Shown one piece after another: positions 37,276-44,966 of a DNA stretch of 64,000 nucleotides (position 1 is its first letter; each line of letters opens with the position of its first letter). The notes under the pieces were generated by a model, which saw only the letters and a program-made list of their open reading frames with translations, searched no databases and was not told where the DNA came from. The stretch comes from Nocardioidaceae bacterium. Lineage in GTDB: Bacteria > Actinomycetota > Actinomycetes > Propionibacteriales > Nocardioidaceae. The DNA lies in assembly GCA_017744365.1 (NCBI GenBank), contig JAGIBL010000001.1:186001-250000 (forward strand). Reading direction: 5' to 3'. A program made the translations under genes and the position numbers.

Positions 37276-37503
37276 AGGACACGCCGTCAGGGCCGAAAAC
37301 CCCGAAAAAACAAGGGGAAACCTCTTGCGCGGCGGTGTCGTGGCGGCGTAGAAATCTCGCACGCGATCCCTTCGGGGAGAGCGAGGATCGGACCAAGGCG
37401 CAGATCTGGTCGCGGGGCGACTCGCGACAGCCGACAGGGTGACAGTCGGTGGGTCGGCGGTGAGGACCGGTTCGATCGGAAGTGTCACCGTGATCCGGTC
37501 ATA

Positions 37504-37538
37504 GAAGGGCCCAGCAACTCATACTTGCTGGGCCCTTC
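37504..37538. terminator. Perfect 14-bp hairpin
   Basis: GAAGGGCCCAGCAA (37504-37517) and its complement (37525-37538) flank a 7-nt loop. No T-run follows on either strand. It may terminate the small membrane gene (stop at 37568, minus strand) 30 bp downstream of its end, or be part of the ABC-F leader. Confidence 0.65.
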
Positions 37539-37567
37539 GTCCATGTCGGGGACGGATCGGCGCCCGA

Positions 37568-37783
37568 TCACCGGCTGGGCGTGGCCACGGCCGCGTGATG
37601 GTGGTGGACCCGGTGCGGTCGCGCCTTCACGGCGGGCTGCGGCCGGACCGCCAGCACCAGCGCGACGGTGACAGCGGCGAGGGCCAGCACGCAGCCGGCC
37701 ACCAGCGCGATGCCCATCCACGGGCGGCCGTGGCGCACGGCGTGGCTCTCGGCCACCGAGAGGCGGGTGTCGTCGTCGTTCAC
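37568..37783 (-). CDS. 71-residue membrane protein
   Basis: One membrane segment (MGIALVAGCVLALAAVTVALVLAV, residues about 23-46) between an acidic N-terminus (MNDDDTRLSVAESHAVRH) and a basic, His-rich tail (RVHHHHAAVATPSR). GTG 37783 has CGGAGC upstream. A histidine tetrad in the tail may bind metal by chance. Family unknown; divergent from serA. Confidence 0.6.
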   Translation of the reverse strand: MNDDDTRLSVAESHAVRHGRPWMGIALVAGCVLALAAVTVALVLAVRPQPAVKARPHRVHHHHAAVATPSR

Positions 37784-37948
37784 GCTCCGACCGTGCCACG
37801 GCGAACCTGACAGGACGCTGACGGGACGCTCGCGAGATCGTCCTCGGCGGTTCGCCTCGTTCGGGTACAGTCGCTCACCGGGCACAGCGTCGTGCACGGC
37901 GACCTTCCGTTCGCTCCAGCCGGCCATCACAGACCCGAGGACCCTTTC

Positions 37949-39538
37949 GTGAGCAAGCCCGTCGTACTCATTGCCGAAGAGCTCAGCCCCGCCACCGTCG
38001 AGGCGCTGGGCCCGGACTTCGAGATCCGTCACTGCAACGGCGCTGACCGCACCGAGCTGCTCGCCGCCATCGCCGACGTCGACGCCATCCTGATCCGGTC
38101 CGCGACCCAGGTCGACGCGGAGGCGCTGGCCGCCGCCAAGCGGCTCAAGATCGTCGCCCGGGCCGGTGTCGGCCTGGACAACGTCGACGTCAAAGCCGCC
38201 ACCCAGAGCGGCGTCATGGTGGTCAACGCGCCGACGTCCAACATCGTCTCGGCCGCCGAGCTCGCCGTGGCCCTCATGCTCGCGGCGGCCCGGCACATCA
38301 GCCCGGCGCACGCGGCGCTGCGCAACGGCGAGTGGAAGCGCTCGAAGTACACCGGCATCGAGCTCTACGAGAAGACCGCCGGCATCGTCGGCCTGGGCCG
38401 GATCGGCGTCCTGGTCGCGCAGCGGCTCTCCGCCTTCGGCATGAACGTGATCGCCTACGACCCCTACGTGCAGGCCGGCCGGGCCGCCCAGATGGGCGTC
38501 CGGATGGTCGGGCTGGACGAGCTGCTCGCCGAGGCCGACTTCATCAGCGTGCACCTGCCCAAGACCCCGGAGACCGTCGGCCTGATCGGCGCCGAGCAGC
38601 TGGCCAAGGCCAAGCCGAGCCTGGTGCTGGTCAACGCCGCCCGCGGCGGCATCGTCGACGAGGGCGCCCTGTACGACGCGCTCAAGACCGGTCAGATCGC
38701 CGCGGCCGGCGTGGACGTCTACGCCAAGGAGCCCTGCACCGACTCGCCGCTCTTCGAGCTGGAGAACGTGGTCGCCACCCCGCACCTGGGCGCGTCCACC
38801 GACGAGGCCCAGGAGAAGGCCGGCATCGCGGTCGCCAAGTCCGTCCGGCTGGCGCTCTCCGGCGAGCTGGTCCCGGACGCGGTCAACGTCCAGGGCGGCG
38901 TCATCGCCGAGGACGTCCGCCCGGGCATCGGGCTGACCGAGAAGCTGGGCCGGATCTTCACCTCGCTGGCCGGCGAGGTCGCCCAGTCCCTCGACGTCGA
39001 GGTGCGCGGCGAGATCACCGAGTACGACGTGAAGGTGCTCGAGCTGGCGGCGCTCAAGGGCGTCTTCGCCGACATCGTCGAGGACCAGGTCTCCTACGTG
39101 AACGCGCCGCTGCTCGCCGCCGAGCGGGGCACCGCGGTCCGGCTCGTCACCGACCCGGAGAGCCCGGACCACCGCAACCTCATCACCATCCGGGGCACCC
39201 TGGCCGACGGCTCGCAGTTCTCGGTCTCGGGCACCCTGGTCGGCATCAACCAGCGCGAGCGCCTGGTCGAGGTCAACGGCTTCCTGGTCGACGTCGAGCC
39301 GACCGAGCACCTGGCGTTCTTCCGCTACGAGGACCGTCCGGGCATGGTCGGCACCGTCGGCCAGATCCTCGGCCAGGCGGGCGTGAACATCGCCGGGATG
39401 CAGGTCTCCCGCGACGAGAAGGGCGGCCAGGCCCTGGTCGCGCTCTCGGTGGACAGCGTGATCCCGGCCGAGGTGCTGGAGCAGATCCGCACCGCGATCG
39501 ACGCCGAGACCGTGCGCGGGGTCGACCTCACCGAGTGA
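37949..39538 (+). CDS. serA: D-3-phosphoglycerate dehydrogenase
   Basis: It oxidises 3-phosphoglycerate with NAD+, the first step of serine synthesis. At 529 residues it is the long type 1 form: substrate domain, Rossmann NAD domain (AGIVGLGRIGVLVAQRL), the catalytic His in ATPHLGASTDEAQ, an intervening ASB domain (about 320-450), and a C-terminal ACT domain (LAFFRYEDRPGMVGTVGQIL) for serine feedback. GTG 37949 gives the family N-terminus. It stands alone; a 9-bp inverted repeat lies downstream. Confidence 0.97.
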   Translation: MSKPVVLIAEELSPATVEALGPDFEIRHCNGADRTELLAAIADVDAILIRSATQVDAEALAAAKRLKIVARAGVGLDNVDVKAATQSGVMVVNAPTSNIVSAAELAVALMLAAARHISPAHAALRNGEWKRSKYTGIELYEKTAGIVGLGRIGVLVAQRLSAFGMNVIAYDPYVQAGRAAQMGVRMVGLDELLAEADFISVHLPKTPETVGLIGAEQLAKAKPSLVLVNAARGGIVDEGALYDALKTGQIAAAGVDVYAKEPCTDSPLFELENVVATPHLGASTDEAQEKAGIAVAKSVRLALSGELVPDAVNVQGGVIAEDVRPGIGLTEKLGRIFTSLAGEVAQSLDVEVRGEITEYDVKVLELAALKGVFADIVEDQVSYVNAPLLAAERGTAVRLVTDPESPDHRNLITIRGTLADGSQFSVSGTLVGINQRERLVEVNGFLVDVEPTEHLAFFRYEDRPGMVGTVGQILGQAGVNIAGMQVSRDEKGGQALVALSVDSVIPAEVLEQIRTAIDAETVRGVDLTE

Positions 39539-39593
39539 CCCTTTCGGGTCATGCGCACCATCCGCTCGTCCCGGTACGTTGCCTGACATCTCG

Positions 39594-39618
39594 GGACCGC
39601 CGTCCTCCCCGGCGGTCC
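39594..39618. terminator. Inverted repeat after serA
   Basis: GGACCGCCG (39594-39602) pairs with CGGCGGTCC (39610-39618) around a 7-nt loop. No T-run. It is placed to end serA transcription before the GH16 gene. Confidence 0.6.
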
Positions 39619-39667
39619 TGTCCTGTGTTCGTGGGGGCTCTGTTCGTGGGGAACGAGGGGATGACCT

Positions 39668-40585
39668 GTGCGTACGACGCTGCCTGCTGCCCGGTTCGTC
39701 CAGCTGGTCCGGCGCGTCGCCGGGGTCGGGCTGCTCGCCTGCCTGAGCTTCGGGGTGCTGGTCGCGCTGCCCGGTGAGGCGGCCCCCGGGAGTACCGCGA
39801 CGACGACGGCCCCGAGCTGCGGCAGCACCGTGTTCCGCAAGCCCGACGGCACCCGGTGGCGGTGCACCTTCGCCGACTACTTCAGCGGCACCAGCCTGGA
39901 CACCCGCAAGTGGACCGTGATGACCAGCGCGGCCAGCGGCTTCGGCAAGCGGCAGGACTGCTTCATGAGCTCGAAGTCCAACGTGCTGGTCACCAAGGGC
40001 CTGCTCTGGCTGACCTCGCGGCGCGCCGCCCCGTTCACCTGCGGCCGCGGCAGCCGTGCCTTCACCGCGCGAGCGACCTCGGGGATGGTCAGCACGATGG
40101 GCAAGTTCGCCCAGGACTACGGCCGCTTCGAGTTCCGGGCGAGCTTCCCCTACACCACCCAGGAGGGGCTGCAGTCCTCGCTCTGGCTGTGGCCGCAGGG
40201 GGCGACCGGCGCGATGTGGCCGGTGACCGGCGAGATCGACGTCGCCGAGTGGTACAGCAGCTGGCCGGACCGGGTGATCCCGCGGCTGCACTACGCCACC
40301 GCGTTCCTGCTGCCGCGGGCGGCGACCAACAACCGCTGCCTGGTGCCGAACGTGCGTGCCTTCCACACCTACCTGCTGGAGTGGACGCCGAGCTCGATCA
40401 CGATCAGCTACGACGGCCGGACCTGCCTGCGCAACACCAGCTGGCGCACGCTCGGCTCGGCGCCGTTCGACAAGCCCTACTTCCTGGCGATGATGCAGGC
40501 CCTGGGCGTCGGCAAGAACCCGCCCACCTCCAGGACGCCGATGCCGGCGAGCACGATGATCGACTACGTGCGGATCTGGTCCTGA
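39668..40585 (+). CDS. Secreted glycoside hydrolase family 16 protein
   Basis: A 305-residue secreted beta-glucanase-fold protein. A signal peptide ([23 protein letters not shown]) is followed by a Thr-rich spacer and the GH16 jelly roll. The catalytic motif ExDxxE is intact as GEIDVAEW. Four paired cysteines are conserved with the neighbouring paralogue. GH16 enzymes cut beta-1,3/1,4-glucans, xyloglucan or marine galactans; the target cannot be chosen. GTG 39668 follows GAGGGG. Confidence 0.92.
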   Translation: MRTTLPAARFVQLVRRVAGVGLLACLSFGVLVALPGEAAPGSTATTTAPSCGSTVFRKPDGTRWRCTFADYFSGTSLDTRKWTVMTSAASGFGKRQDCFMSSKSNVLVTKGLLWLTSRRAAPFTCGRGSRAFTARATSGMVSTMGKFAQDYGRFEFRASFPYTTQEGLQSSLWLWPQGATGAMWPVTGEIDVAEWYSSWPDRVIPRLHYATAFLLPRAATNNRCLVPNVRAFHTYLLEWTPSSITISYDGRTCLRNTSWRTLGSAPFDKPYFLAMMQALGVGKNPPTSRTPMPASTMIDYVRIWS

Positions 40586-40709
40586 CACCGGCCGGTACCA
40601 GACACCTGTACAGCGGGGACGATCCACGCTAGTTTTTGTCGCAATCTGTGGGCTTGTCCGGATTGCACCCCCGGCGCGAGCCCGCTTCTGCTGAGTGGGG
40701 AGTCACAGC

Positions 40710-41585
40710 ATGCGCATGCGCATTTCCACCTGGGCCAAGCCCGTGCTCGGCGCCGTCGTCCTGATGATGACGGCCGCCGTTCTCTCGGTGGCACCGGCCT
40801 CGGCCGCAGCGAGCTGCGGTGCCACCGTGTACAAGTCCGACGGCACGCCGTGGACCTGCACCTTCGCCGACGATTTCACCGGCACCTCGCTGGACCGCAC
40901 CAAGTGGTACGTCCAGAAGACCGCGACCGACGGCTACACCAACGGCGGTGAGTGCTACGTCGACAGCTCGAACAACATCGGGGTCTCCGGCGGCCTGCTC
41001 ACCCTGACCATGAGGAAGGGCAGCATCGCCAAGACCTGCACCAAGCCCAACGGGTCGAGCTTCAAGACCAAGTACACGTCGGGCAGCGTCACCACCCTCG
41101 ACAACTTCACCCAGGCCTACGGCCGCTGGGAGATCCGGGCGCAGTTCCAGAACACCAAGGTGCCCGGCATCCAGAGCTCCATCTGGATGTGGCCGCAGAC
41201 CCAGAAGTACGGCCCGTGGCCGCTGTCGGGCGAGATCGACATCGCCGAGTGGTACAGCAAGTACTACGACCGGGTGATCCCGTACCTGCACTACGGCTGG
41301 GACTTCATCGACCCGAACGCGACCAGCAACACCTGCCTGCTCGCCGTCGGCGCCTGGCACACCTACGTGCTCGAGTGGACCCCGAGCTCGATCACCATCA
41401 GCTACGACGGCAAGACCTGCATCCGCAACACCAAGTGGATGGGGGACTCCGGCACCTCCGCGCCGTTCGACCAGCCGTTCATGGTGGCGCTGACCCAGAT
41501 CCTGGGCAGCGGCAACAACGCCCCGGTCTGGAACACCCCGAAGACCTCGGCGATGAAGGTCGACTACGTGAAGGTCTGGAGCTGA
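40710..41585 (+). CDS. Secreted glycoside hydrolase family 16 protein (paralogue)
   Basis: A 291-residue paralogue of the gene before it. Signal peptide AVVLMMTAAVLSVAPASAA, then directly the jelly roll: CTFADDFTGTSLDRTKW, YGRWEIRAQFQ, catalytic GEIDIAEW and [22 protein letters not shown] precedes ATG 40710. The tandem copies share long identical phrases, so they arose by duplication; this copy lacks the spacer after the signal and looks the more canonical. Confidence 0.93.
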   Translation: MRMRISTWAKPVLGAVVLMMTAAVLSVAPASAAASCGATVYKSDGTPWTCTFADDFTGTSLDRTKWYVQKTATDGYTNGGECYVDSSNNIGVSGGLLTLTMRKGSIAKTCTKPNGSSFKTKYTSGSVTTLDNFTQAYGRWEIRAQFQNTKVPGIQSSIWMWPQTQKYGPWPLSGEIDIAEWYSKYYDRVIPYLHYGWDFIDPNATSNTCLLAVGAWHTYVLEWTPSSITISYDGKTCIRNTKWMGDSGTSAPFDQPFMVALTQILGSGNNAPVWNTPKTSAMKVDYVKVWS

Positions 41586-41598
41586 CGACCCAGGAACG

Positions 41599-43032
41599 CT
41601 AGGCGACGAGCGTCGGCTCGCTCGACCCGCCACCCAGCGGGTCGGCGAGCGTCTCCTCCCAGGCCAGCGCCAGCCGCGCGATCGCGTCGGTGACCAGGTG
41701 CGCGGGCTGGGTGTAGGGGAGCCGCAGGAACCGGTCGAGCCCGCCCTCGGGGGCGAAGCTCGGTCCGGGCGCCAGCAGCACGCCGCGCTCGGCGGCACGC
41801 GCGACCAGGTCGGTCGAGTGCGCTTCGGGCAGCTCGGCCCACAGGCTGAGCCCGCCGCCCGGCACCCGCACCTTCCAGTCCGGCAGGTGCTCGGCGACCG
41901 CGGCCGCCGCGGCGTCCCGGTTGGCGCGCAGGTTCTCCCGGCGCTGCTCCAGCAGCGGGGTGCCGTTGCGGAGCAGGTCGGCGGCCACCAGCTGCTCGAG
42001 CACCGGCACGCCGAGGTCCAGGCTCACCCGGGCACGCACGATCGCGTCCATCCTGTCCGCGGGCGCGCGCACCCAGCCGACCCGCAGGCCACCCCAGAAC
42101 GGCTTGCTCAGCGAGCCGACGGTGATGGCGTCGCGGCAGTGCGTCGCGAACGGGGCCGGCATCGGCTGGCCCTCGAGCGCGAGCTCGACCATCGACTCGT
42201 CGACGATCGCCACCGTGTCGAGCTTGTGGATCTGCGCGGCCACGCGGGCCCGGCTCTCGTCGGAGAGCAGGTGGCCGGTCGGGTTGTGGAAGTCCGGGAT
42301 CAGGTACGTCGTCGCCGGCCGCACCTGGCGCAGCGCGGCGAGCAGCTCCTCCACGTCGGCGTGCTCGCGCCCGATGGGCGCGCTCACCAGGCGGCCGCCG
42401 TTGAGCCGCAGGGTGGCGATCGCGTTCGGGTAGGTCGGCGACTCGACCAGGGTCCGGGCGCCGCGCCGGGCGATCGCGCGGGCCGCCACCGCGAGGCCGG
42501 ACAGAGCCCCGGGGACGATCATGATCTGCTCCGGCGCCGTCGGCAGCCCGCGCTCGGCGAACCGGTCGGCGACCGCCTCGCGCAGCACCGGCAGGCCCGA
42601 GGGGAAGTAGCCGATCCCGGCCAGGTACGACGGCATCTCGGCGACCGCGCGCTCGTAGGCGGTCATGATCCCGGTGCCGGCCGGGTGGGCCGCGCAGGTC
42701 AGGTCGATCTCGTCCTCGTGCACCTCCGTGGGCACCAGCAGGTGGTCGCCGCGGAACGCGCGTGAGGCCGGCAGGCTGGCCACGCTGCCCGAGCCCTGCC
42801 GGGAGACGAGGAACCCGTGCTCGCGCAGCTCGGCGTAGGCGCGGGTGACGGTGGTGCGGCTGACGCCGAGCGCGTCGGTGAGCTCGCGCTCGCTCGGAAG
42901 CCGTACGCCGACGGGCATCCTGCCGTCGGTGATGAGCACCCGCAGTCCCTCGGCGAGTCCCCGGTAGGCCGGCTCGCGGTCGAAGTCACCGATCAGCTCG
43001 GCGACCTTGCTGGCTGCCATCGCCCGTGTCAT
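41599..43032 (-). CDS. MocR-type GntR regulator with aminotransferase domain
   Basis: A 477-residue fusion: N-terminal GntR winged helix (PSERELTDALGVSRTTVTRA) and a C-terminal class I aminotransferase-like domain (from about 110) with the PLP lysine in TVGSLSKPFWGGLRVGW. MocR proteins sense PLP or amino compounds. Divergent pairing with a YczE-like membrane gene is a known theme (YczR/YczE), so it probably controls that gene. ATG 43032 or 43020 may be the start; neither has a clear Shine-Dalgarno. Confidence 0.92.
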   Translation of the reverse strand: MTRAMAASKVAELIGDFDREPAYRGLAEGLRVLITDGRMPVGVRLPSERELTDALGVSRTTVTRAYAELREHGFLVSRQGSGSVASLPASRAFRGDHLLVPTEVHEDEIDLTCAAHPAGTGIMTAYERAVAEMPSYLAGIGYFPSGLPVLREAVADRFAERGLPTAPEQIMIVPGALSGLAVAARAIARRGARTLVESPTYPNAIATLRLNGGRLVSAPIGREHADVEELLAALRQVRPATTYLIPDFHNPTGHLLSDESRARVAAQIHKLDTVAIVDESMVELALEGQPMPAPFATHCRDAITVGSLSKPFWGGLRVGWVRAPADRMDAIVRARVSLDLGVPVLEQLVAADLLRNGTPLLEQRRENLRANRDAAAAAVAEHLPDWKVRVPGGGLSLWAELPEAHSTDLVARAAERGVLLAPGPSFAPEGGLDRFLRLPYTQPAHLVTDAIARLALAWEETLADPLGGGSSEPTLVA

Positions 43033-43050
43033 GCAGGCCAGTGAACCACG

Positions 43051-43079
43051 ATTGGCTATGTAGAACCAGGCCAATTGGC
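43051..43079. promoter_or_regulatory. Candidate MocR operator with ATTGGC repeats
   Basis: ATTGGC at 43051-43056, GCCAAT at 43070-43075 and ATTGGC again at 43074-43079: a direct repeat 23 bp apart and an inverted pair. It lies in the 61-bp gap between the divergent regulator and membrane gene. Mixed direct and inverted half-sites are typical of MocR binding regions. Confidence 0.55.
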
Positions 43080-43093
43080 GTCACTCTTGTTCC

Positions 43094-43912
43094 ATGGGTG
43101 CATTCGACAACAGCAGGATGGGCACCCCGTCGCTGGGCCGGCCGCGTCGGGACCCGAAGATCGTTCCGGTCATCAGGCGGGTGTTGCTCCCTTTTCGGGG
43201 CACCGGGTCGGCCACTGAGCCGGCCCGGGCTCCTCGCGAGCTGGCCGCCATCGGGCCGGTCGAGCAGCTGCGAGCCGGCCGGCTGACCCGCCGGCTGACG
43301 CAGCTCATGCTCGGCCTGACCCTGTACGGCGTCTCCATGGGGATGATGGTGCGCGGCACCCTCGGGCTCGACCCCTGGGACGTCTTCCACGCCGGCGTGA
43401 TGGAGCAGATCGACCTGAGCTTCGGCACGATCGTGATCGTCGTCGGCTTCCTGGTGCTGCTGCTCTGGATCCCGCTGCGCCAGCTGCCCGGCCTCGGCAC
43501 CATCGCCAACGTCATCTGGATCGGGCTGGCCACCGACGCCACCCTCGCCCTCCTCGGCGAGCCCGAGAACCTGGCGCTGCGGCTCGGGCTGCTGCTCGGG
43601 GGAGTCGTGCTCAACGGCCTGGCCGGCGCGCTCTACATCGGCTCGCAGTTCGGGCCGGGTCCGCGCGACGGCCTGATGACCGGTCTGCACCGTCGTACGG
43701 GAGTCTCGATCCGGCTGGTCCGGACGACCCTGGAGGTCTCGGTCCTGGTGGTCGGCTTCCTGCTCGGCGGCCCGGTCGGCCTCGGCACCGTCGTCTACGC
43801 GCTCGCCATCGGTCCGTTGGTGCAGCTGTTCCTGCCCTGGGCGATCGTGGAGCTGCCCGCCGGCGACACCGCTGACGAGGTGGCAGCGGAGCCGGTGGTC
43901 CTCGCCGCCTAG
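43094..43912 (+). CDS. YczE-like integral membrane protein
   Basis: A 272-residue membrane protein with about five membrane segments after a basic N-terminal tail of 70 residues. Conserved YczE features are RGTLGLDPWDVFHAG, ALYIGSQFGPGPRDGLMTGL and the segment LLLGGVVLNGLAGALYIG. Function of the family is not established; transport linked to PLP or amino acids has been suggested from its genetic link with MocR regulators. The stop overlaps the convergent methyltransferase stop (CTAG). Confidence 0.88.
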   Translation: MGAFDNSRMGTPSLGRPRRDPKIVPVIRRVLLPFRGTGSATEPARAPRELAAIGPVEQLRAGRLTRRLTQLMLGLTLYGVSMGMMVRGTLGLDPWDVFHAGVMEQIDLSFGTIVIVVGFLVLLLWIPLRQLPGLGTIANVIWIGLATDATLALLGEPENLALRLGLLLGGVVLNGLAGALYIGSQFGPGPRDGLMTGLHRRTGVSIRLVRTTLEVSVLVVGFLLGGPVGLGTVVYALAIGPLVQLFLPWAIVELPAGDTADEVAAEPVVLAA

Positions 43913-44475
43913 TTCTTCGTCGCGATCAGGACCGAGGCGTCCGGCGCGACCATCACCTCGACCGCGGTGAACCGCTCGTCGGTCAGCCAGGTCTCGCGCA
44001 GCGTGTCCACCCGGCCCAGCGTCAGCGGGGGCCACTGCTCGCACGGGGTGAAGTCGTCGAGCACCACGATGCCGCCGCTCTCGACCAGGTCGACGACCGA
44101 GTCGACGCTCGCGTCCTCGGGAGAGGACGGGTCCAGGAACAGCAGCGAGAACGGGCCCTTGTTGCGCAGCGTGGACCAGTCCGCGGCGAGCACCTCGACC
44201 TGCGGGTCGTCGGTGAAGATCTCCTGGGCCGCGACCGCGAGCTTCTCGTCCAGCTCGGCGGTGAGGATCACCGTGTCCGGCCGCGAGCCCGAGCGCAGCC
44301 ACGCCGTCCCGACGCCGCACCCGGTGCCGAACTCCGCCATCGTGCCGGACCGGGTCGCGGCCAGCGCGGCCAGCAGCCGGCCGGTCTCGTTGCGGCAGAA
44401 CGACACGTAGCCGGCACGCCTGCCGACCTCGAAGGCGCGCTCGACGACCGCGGGGACCTCCGGGGGAGCACTCAT
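43909..44475 (-). CDS. SAM-dependent O-methyltransferase-like protein
   Basis: A 188-residue class I methyltransferase. Motif I is AEFGTGCGVGTAWL, followed by LTAELDEKLA (acidic ribose binder) and LLFLDPSSPED; VVLDDFTP is typical of catechol/caffeoyl-type O-methyltransferases. The substrate is unknown. Convergent with the YczE gene, with 4 bp overlap of stops, and divergent from the leuB leader. Confidence 0.85.
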   Translation of the reverse strand: MSAPPEVPAVVERAFEVGRRAGYVSFCRNETGRLLAALAATRSGTMAEFGTGCGVGTAWLRSGSRPDTVILTAELDEKLAVAAQEIFTDDPQVEVLAADWSTLRNKGPFSLLFLDPSSPEDASVDSVVDLVESGGIVVLDDFTPCEQWPPLTLGRVDTLRETWLTDERFTAVEVMVAPDASVLIATKN

Positions 44476-44594
44476 GCCACGAGCGTTTCACATGCCTCCC
44501 ACCCGTCCGTGATTCGGCCCGAAGTCTCGGATTCTGGGACGTGTTCGCGAATCGGCCCCGCGGCCGCGGCTCGTGCCCCTACCCTGGATGCACC

Positions 44595-44639
44595 ATGCGG
44601 AGCGTGTTCGTACTTATCGAGCGCCGCGGCGAGGCCTAA
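44595..44639 (+). CDS. Candidate leuB leader peptide MRSVFVLIERRGEA
   Basis: A 14-codon ORF with Val-Phe-Val-Leu-Ile codons (GTG TTC GTA CTT ATC). It has the form of an attenuator leader peptide. Its last seven codons are the 5' arm of a long hairpin. A TACCCT -10-like box ends 9 bp upstream, which would give a nearly leaderless mRNA. leuB itself starts 330 bp further on. Confidence 0.7.
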   Translation: MRSVFVLIERRGEA

Positions 44640-44702
44640 GACGTAGGCCACCTCGCCGCGGAGTTCGGCGTTACACGCCAATCGGCCCACGAACCCTCCG
44701 CG
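44624..44702 (+). promoter_or_regulatory. Mutually exclusive hairpins in the leuB leader
   Basis: Stem A: CCGCGGCGAGG (44624-44634) pairs perfectly with CCTCGCCGCGG (44651-44661). Stem B: CGCGGAG (44657-44663) pairs with CTCCGCG (44696-44702). They share 44657-44661, so only one can form. A ribosome at the leader stop would cover the 5' arm of A and favour B; a ribosome stalled at Val/Leu/Ile would allow A. No T-run follows B; a C/T-rich tract does. Confidence 0.6.
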
Positions 44703-44830
44703 AGCGAGTCGGCGAAGCGCCACCCCTTCTTCTCTCACTCCATCCGAAGGTCACCCCCTGAGGTGCTCTGCGGCGGGTTCGGGTCATCCACCGAAACCGA
44801 CAACCAGCAGAGACCAGAAGGAAGAGACCG

Positions 44831-44956
44831 ATGTACGAGATGTACCCGGAGTGGGGACCCGCCCGGAACAACCCCGAGAGCCCCTACTCGCACCAGGCCG
44901 TCCAGGAGGCGCTTGACCTGCGAGACAACGGCGGTCAGCGCCCCGACGACAACTAG
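44831..44956 (+). CDS. 41-residue protein upstream of leuB
   Basis: The ORF starts [20 protein letters not shown] after a strong Shine-Dalgarno (AGAAGGAAGAG, 5 nt from the ATG) and ends QRPDDN at TAG 44954-44956, 10 bp before the leuB start. It is acidic, rich in Pro, Asn and Tyr, with no signal peptide or membrane segment. Spacing implies co-transcription with leuB. No family recognised. It could be a real small protein or a second regulatory ORF. Confidence 0.65.
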   Translation: MYEMYPEWGPARNNPESPYSHQAVQEALDLRDNGGQRPDDN

Positions 44957-44966
44957 GCTCGCCTGC

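Larger units (their letters stand above)
37101..37567. other. Long non-coding region upstream of the ABC-F gene
   Basis: 467 bp without a convincing gene; short open frames on either strand lack Shine-Dalgarno sites and normal codon bias. It holds a 7-bp inverted repeat CCACAGG/CCTGTGG (37208-37233), three CTGTGG repeats at exact 21-bp spacing (37227-37275), an A-rich patch (CCCCGAAAAAACAAGGGG, about 37291-37316) and a perfect 14-bp hairpin (37504-37538). The base composition is less GC-rich than the genes. It could be a regulatory leader for the ABC-F gene, an sRNA locus or a protein-binding region. Confidence 0.55.

Noticed and set aside
37101-37488. 90- and 170-codon minus-strand frames upstream of the ABC-F gene
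   Set aside because: No ribosome-binding site, atypical codon use, and overlap with inverted repeats; better seen as non-coding.
37784-40627. Long minus-strand frame opposite serA and the first GH16 gene
   Set aside because: Shadow of serA; only the last 72 codons (37568-37783) have a start signal and plausible protein features.
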